From assembly GCA_029962745.1 (NCBI GenBank), contig CM057162.1:17777619-17841618 (forward strand): 64,000 bases of DNA, given 5' to 3'. How positions within the stretch are numbered: the first letter of the stretch is position 1; each line of letters begins with the position of its first letter. The stretch is from Echinometra lucunter. Lineage: Eukaryota; Echinodermata; Echinoidea; Camarodonta; Echinometridae. The translations under genes were made by a program, and so were the position numbers. Below the pieces are notes generated by a model. It was not told the DNA's origin. It ran no database searches and saw only the letters and a program-made list of their open reading frames with translations. This document shows positions 62,851 to 64,000 of this stretch, one piece after another.

Positions 62851-64000
62851 CTATGAGTTATAATTGCAGTGTTGGAGTAAATTAAATTTTGTTAATTACA
62901 AATATGTTGATAACTGGACTTTGATTTGAAAAGGAACAGAAAGGTCATAAAAAGGGCATATCCCCACCCACCCCCCCCCTCTTTATTTTCGGAATGCTTC
63001 TTTCTTTCTTTCTTTCTTTCTTTCTTTTTTTCTTTTCAGATTTGGTTATCCAGGAATAAGAAACCGTTCATTGTTGTTATTCAGGAGGAATATGCAATTC
63101 TTTTACACCAAACATATACTTAAAAACACTACCTGTCAAGAAAAATCATAGAGTCTCTGTACTTTAAAAGATTTAGAAGACATTTTGCCCTATCTGGAAT
63201 ATATCATTTATTAGGCGTTAGACTATGTGTTGATCATGTTGATCAACGCGCAAATATGTCATAAAAAGCTGTATTCTGGATAATACAAAAATTGGAACAT
63301 CAATGCATATTAATCAGTCGGTCAAATTTAGGACACCTGTTGACACTGTTGCGGAGATATGCCCAATATCAGGCTTATCATGATTTCATAACAGTCCCTT
63401 TTTTTTAATCAAACAATTATTCACTTGTTCATCGTTTTATTCTTATTTGCATTTTAATGACAAACTGGATGAAAAATATTTTTTGTAGAAAATTTTATAA
63501 CCCTTATGTTTATCCCATTTTCAAGTAACAAGACAAGATTTGTTTAAATCATAACAATGTTAACCAATGCCTTTTCATTGTTTCTGTTGATTTACTTAAA
63601 GGCATTGGCTAACTTTGTGAGTAGCTGATTTAAAAAATTCTCAAACTAAGATGAAACATGTGTATGCGTACTTGTATTTGTACTCAAAAACCCTGAAACC
63701 AATCATAAGTTGGAATGAAAAAGTGTGAGTTAGACGCAAACGGCGATTTTATTATCCTTCGTCTCATGAGACAATCACTTAGAGGACCACTTTGCTTGAA
63801 TTTGAAAATGCCGTTATTTGCCTCCCGCCGCGTGATACGCCAATACACACAATAATACGGTAAGGTGAGTCATACGCGCATGCGCATTCCTTATGTCCAT
63901 TCTGTGCAACTGACCCTCGTATATTTTTCAAACATTGGTTCACATTTTTGATATTTAAAAATACTTCCCGTGGATATCATACTTTGAAACTTTCAGAATG
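62851..64000 (-). other. Probable gene C intron, with (TTTC)n and MITE copy
   Basis: Contains a C-run (62969-62980), (TTTC)n at 63000-63028, the end of one AGGCATTGG-type MITE (63485-63573, ending gttaaccaatgcct) and most of another (63599-64000). No V-like exon is present. Confidence 0.6.
63599..64000. mobile_element. MITE copy, inverse of 30559-31048, cut by window end
   Basis: Begins AGGCATTGGCTAACTTTGTG after TTAA and follows the reverse complement of gene B's intronic MITE (tttgtactcaaaaaccctg, gtctcatgagacaatcactt, tacgcgcatgcgcattcc) to the end of the window. Confidence 0.85.

Overview
The window looks like nuclear DNA of an invertebrate deuterostome, most probably an echinoderm such as a sea urchin. 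It is AT-rich, has multi-exon genes with long introns, and is crowded with CR1-like and L1/Tx1-like LINE remnants, Tc1/mariner and MITE-type DNA elements, tRNA-derived SINEs, foldback repeats and many poly(G)/poly(C) tracts. The species assignment is inference. The exon structures come from reading splice sites, reading phase and paralog comparison by eye.

The only convincing host genes are three related single-pass immunoglobulin-superfamily receptors, all on the minus strand. Gene A (8789-22131) is a complete model: signal peptide, two Ig domains, one clear and one probable fibronectin III domain, a transmembrane exon, a 47-nt linker exon, and a large one-exon cytoplasmic tail. Gene B (28660-39064) is complete: signal peptide, a V-like Ig, four C2-type Ig domains, transmembrane exon, 47-nt linker, 540-nt tail. 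Gene C (57798-62850 and beyond) is a recent paralog of B whose 5' exons lie past the right edge. All extracellular and transmembrane exons are phase 1-1. The 47-nt linker converts phase 1 to phase 0.

The tails share a repeated module: an ITIM-like tyrosine (LxYxxL/V) followed 24-25 residues later by a second tyrosine in [T/I]-x-Y-[A/S]-S-[L/V]. B and C carry two modules. A carries three, one decayed, plus extra tyrosines and an exact 24-residue acidic tandem repeat. This is the layout of paired inhibitory or switch receptors that recruit tandem-SH2 proteins, so the locus is a candidate tandem array of innate-immune or adhesion receptors. B and C are most alike in the tail and the two membrane-proximal Ig domains and diverge strongly in the outer Ig domains.

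Layout: 1-3600 AT-rich intergenic; 3611-7125 decayed CR1-like LINE; 7130-8788 LINE-type 3' ends and the downstream flank of A; 8789-22131 gene A, with a foldback element (13670-15890) in an intron; 22132-28659 intergenic with SINE, L1/Tx1 remnant and CR1 3' end; 28660-39064 gene B, with a MITE, a repeat array and a Tc1-like element in introns; 39065-57797 repeat-rich intergenic DNA (THAP-bearing DNA element, pyrimidine satellite, palindromic MITE, purine/pyrimidine foldback block, decayed LINE); 57798-64000 gene C and its flank. B and C plus flanks are a segmental duplication about 30 kb apart; later insertions in one copy can be read against the empty site in the other.
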